The notes below the pieces were generated by a model. The model made no database searches and was not told the origin of the DNA. It worked only from the letters and a program-made list of their open reading frames with translations. Positions 62,001 to 64,000 of a DNA stretch of 64,000 nucleotides are shown here, in pieces (position 1 is the stretch's first letter; each line of letters begins with the position of its first letter). Source of the stretch: Macrotrachela quadricornifera. Taxonomy: Eukaryota; Rotifera; Eurotatoria; Philodinida; Philodinidae. The stretch spans positions 112,442 to 176,441 of the forward strand of contig JAJEKB010000362.1 of the NCBI GenBank assembly GCA_022393335.1, written 5' to 3'. The position numbers and the translations under genes are program-made.

Positions 62001-64000
62001 TTAGAAAAAATTCTTAATACAGAAACAACTAAAACACATGATGCATCTCGTTTAAGAAGTTTAACATATGTTTTAATTGGTAAACTTTCATATCGTGTAC
62101 AGAAATTATTATCTGATGATATTAGATTAACACAACAATTTTTTGAAGCATTAAAAACAGAAGATAATGAATGTTGTTTAAATATTCAAGAAGCTTTAAC
62201 GTATGTAGAAAATCATTCTGTTAATGGATTCTTATCATTGATTTCTAAAAATTTCAGTCTAAGTAAATTATGCTAAATAGGAAAAGTATTATGAGCAGGA
62301 GACCTTGCTGTGAATAATTAAATGAGAGAATATTTAATAAAATGTTCGTTTCATTTAGATAAATGACAATAAATATATTTTTGTCAAGAGGGTAAGTGCA
62401 GCACTGCAGCATTAAATTATGCTTGAATGTGCTGATTTGAGGCTTATAGAGTTTTTGAAAATAGCGATTTTATATAAATACTTTGCAAAATAATAAAAAA
62501 ATGTTTTTTTTTGGTCGAAAGCTTCGATGAATCATCTATAGATTCGAATTCTTTTCGGGGGATTTTTTAAAATAATTATTATTCATAAAAAATAATCTTA
62601 TCTTTAGTTATCATTTGAATTTCTACCTTAATTTTCGAAATTCTACAAGTATCATAAGATGCTTATTCATTTGATTTTCTGTATTCTTTTCAAAATAAGT
62701 TTCTGTTCATAATTGCTACTTGATTTATTCTATAATTTTAACAGAAAATTCTTGGAGAAAAAAGGATTTATGATCAATATTTAAGCTATCAGAGTTTTAA
62801 ACAGGCTGCAAACTGAAGGAATTTATAGGCCAACTTATCCGGTTGGTTGGATCCTTCGTCAATTATTAATGATATCTTATTTTTGTACGCTTGTTAATAT
62901 GAATATCTATACAACAAAATTCTAATTTTTAGTCTATTGGCATATTCTCAAAAAGATGGTAGTGTTGCCAGTAAACATATGTTACAACAACTATTAACAC
63001 AGCAAGTTATACCAAATTCAACTTTAGAAATTCAATCATATGATTATCCACAATGTCGTCAAGCAGCTGTATCATATGTAATGAATGTATTTCCATCAAA
63101 TGATTGTACATCACGTTTTATACTTCTTATTGCATGTTCAGATAAAAATGAAGATATACGTTTATTAGCTAGTCGAAATTTGTTTAATGAACAAGATAAT
63201 AATTATCCAAATTTTGAATTATTACTTCAATTAATATTAAAAAATGCACATGGAAATTATTCAATGGGTAGACAAACATTAGTTTATCATCCTCAAACGT
63301 ATCAAGAAATGATTTATTATTTACATCGTTGTTTAATTCAAGAAAATTTTTCAGGAGAAAAAATTACACCATTATGGAAATATGAAGAACAATTATTAAA
63401 CGTATATAATATAGCAAAACAAAATACAATTATTTGGTATAATTATATACAATTTTTACTTAATTTTGTTCTTGTTGTACATGATTGTTTATCAACATAT
63501 TTTTTATTTGAATCAATTATTATTGGTTATCATTTAGATGATAATAAATTAATTGATTTATTTAATGATAATATAAGTTCATTTAGACAATTATGTCTTT
63601 ATTCAACTCGTGATGATACAAGACGATATTCATCATTAATTTATGCATATATATTATCAAAAAATTTTTTAAAAAATATTTCATATATTGATGAATTATT
63701 TAAAATAATACAAAATTCAAATCAACGTTTTGAACAACGTGAAGCAAGTATACTTACATTAGGTTATATTTGTTCATATTTAGAAAAAACAAATGAATAT
63801 TTAAAAATTGGAAAAGATATTATATTTAAATTATTTTTTAATTATGAAAATGAATATTTATTTTCATTATTAATATCTATTGGACAATTAGCACGAATGA
63901 ATTGTTTTAATAAATATGATGAATTAAATATAAAAAATTTTATTGAAAAAATTCAAGTTAAAATAAAAACAATTAATGAAACAAATAAAATTAAAGAAAA
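59085..64000 (+). CDS. ECPAS: Proteasome adaptor and scaffold ECM29, N-terminal part (runs off right edge)
   Basis: Eleven exons in phase, about 835 residues visible of roughly 1800: 59085-59124, 59198-59328, 60426-60545, 60594-60862, 60927-61137, 61187-61284, 61357-61483, 61648-61755, 61816-61901, 61952-62200 and 62933-64000 (open to the edge). ECM29 is a HEAT-repeat protein that tethers the 26S proteasome to membranes and motors and surveys its assembly. Hallmarks against vertebrate ECPAS: FRKKAVEVFIHINKRIKTR, NFSIMYIKMGF, HFVLATADPRYSVV, IRIRLKLYPYLLKSRLA, QILYESLFGNSTNARIKYF, VLIGKLSYRVQKL and CLNIQEALTLLAYS. The start is the first ATG in phase; the remaining N-terminus is short, like the human one. 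Intron 2 (59329-60425) and intron 10 (62201-62932) are long, and intron 2 carries an atypical GC-richer patch. The last exon is unusually large. Confidence 0.92.
59740..59965. repeat. Atypical GC-richer insert in ECM29 intron 2
   Basis: The left part is made of related 'ctagtagactctac' / 'gatctactagtgtct' segments in both orientations. The right part (about 59835-59965) is rich in 'gccct', 'ctttcgccct' and 'gtgcgtctgtg' strings, unlike the flanking A/T DNA. Probably an inserted repeat of unknown family. Confidence 0.45.

Noticed and set aside
1..64000. CRISPR arrays, bacterial operons, rRNA
   Set aside because: No regularly spaced identical repeats with unique spacers, no ribosome-binding-site-linked gene runs and no rRNA-like blocks; the DNA is eukaryotic nuclear.

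Overview
The window looks like nuclear DNA of a small invertebrate, most plausibly a bdelloid rotifer (Rotaria/Adineta type). It is very AT-rich. Genes are cut by many very short GT..AG introns (often 45-70 bp), and the proteins are animal ones: integrin beta, liprin-beta, Ral, GM2 activator, RUNDC3, LRP2BP, QSOX, DUSP12, LSM12, RBM7 and ECM29. The taxon is inferred from style and gene content; no marker in the window proves it. I rebuilt the exon chains by hand by requiring GT..AG borders and matching reading phases. Nearly all chains close without a frame break and give lengths close to the known animal proteins.

Layout. 1-1166 is the 5' part of a GPCR (minus strand) running off the left edge. 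1167-12288 is an 11-kb gene-poor stretch with hairpins, a foldback element and two copies of a dispersed repeat. 12289-18357 holds two paralogous SAM-like genes on the minus strand. Between them lie a foldback element, a G-run hairpin, a minisatellite and the dead end of a hAT transposase. 19307-27450 has QSOX, a GM2-activator-like gene, a MITE-like element with long terminal inverted repeats, and LRP2BP, all on the minus strand. 28827-29750 is Ral (plus). 30404-30865 is a doubtful small secreted protein. 32504-35323 is an intronless GH31 glycosidase gene (minus) broken by an assembly gap. 35518-49644 is liprin-beta, LSM12 and integrin beta, all minus. 50374-58704 has a B-box/RS protein (plus), then DUSP12, an NTF2-like protein, RUNDC3 and an RBM7-like protein (minus). 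59085-64000 is the N-terminal part of the proteasome adaptor ECM29/ECPAS (plus), running off the right edge.

No operon-like pathway is visible. Integrin beta and liprin-beta both act at adhesion or active-zone-type membranes, and Ral and RUNDC3 at vesicle traffic, but their proximity may be chance. QSOX, GM2 activator and the GH31 enzyme are secretory or lysosomal types.

The most notable observations are the intronless GH31 gene with bacterial-type motifs (candidate horizontal transfer), the SAM-like tandem paralogs separated by transposon debris, two possible internal first exons in liprin-beta, and 3'-splice-site-like motifs just upstream of many start codons, which would fit spliced-leader trans-splicing. 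I found no CRISPR array, rRNA or convincing tRNA.
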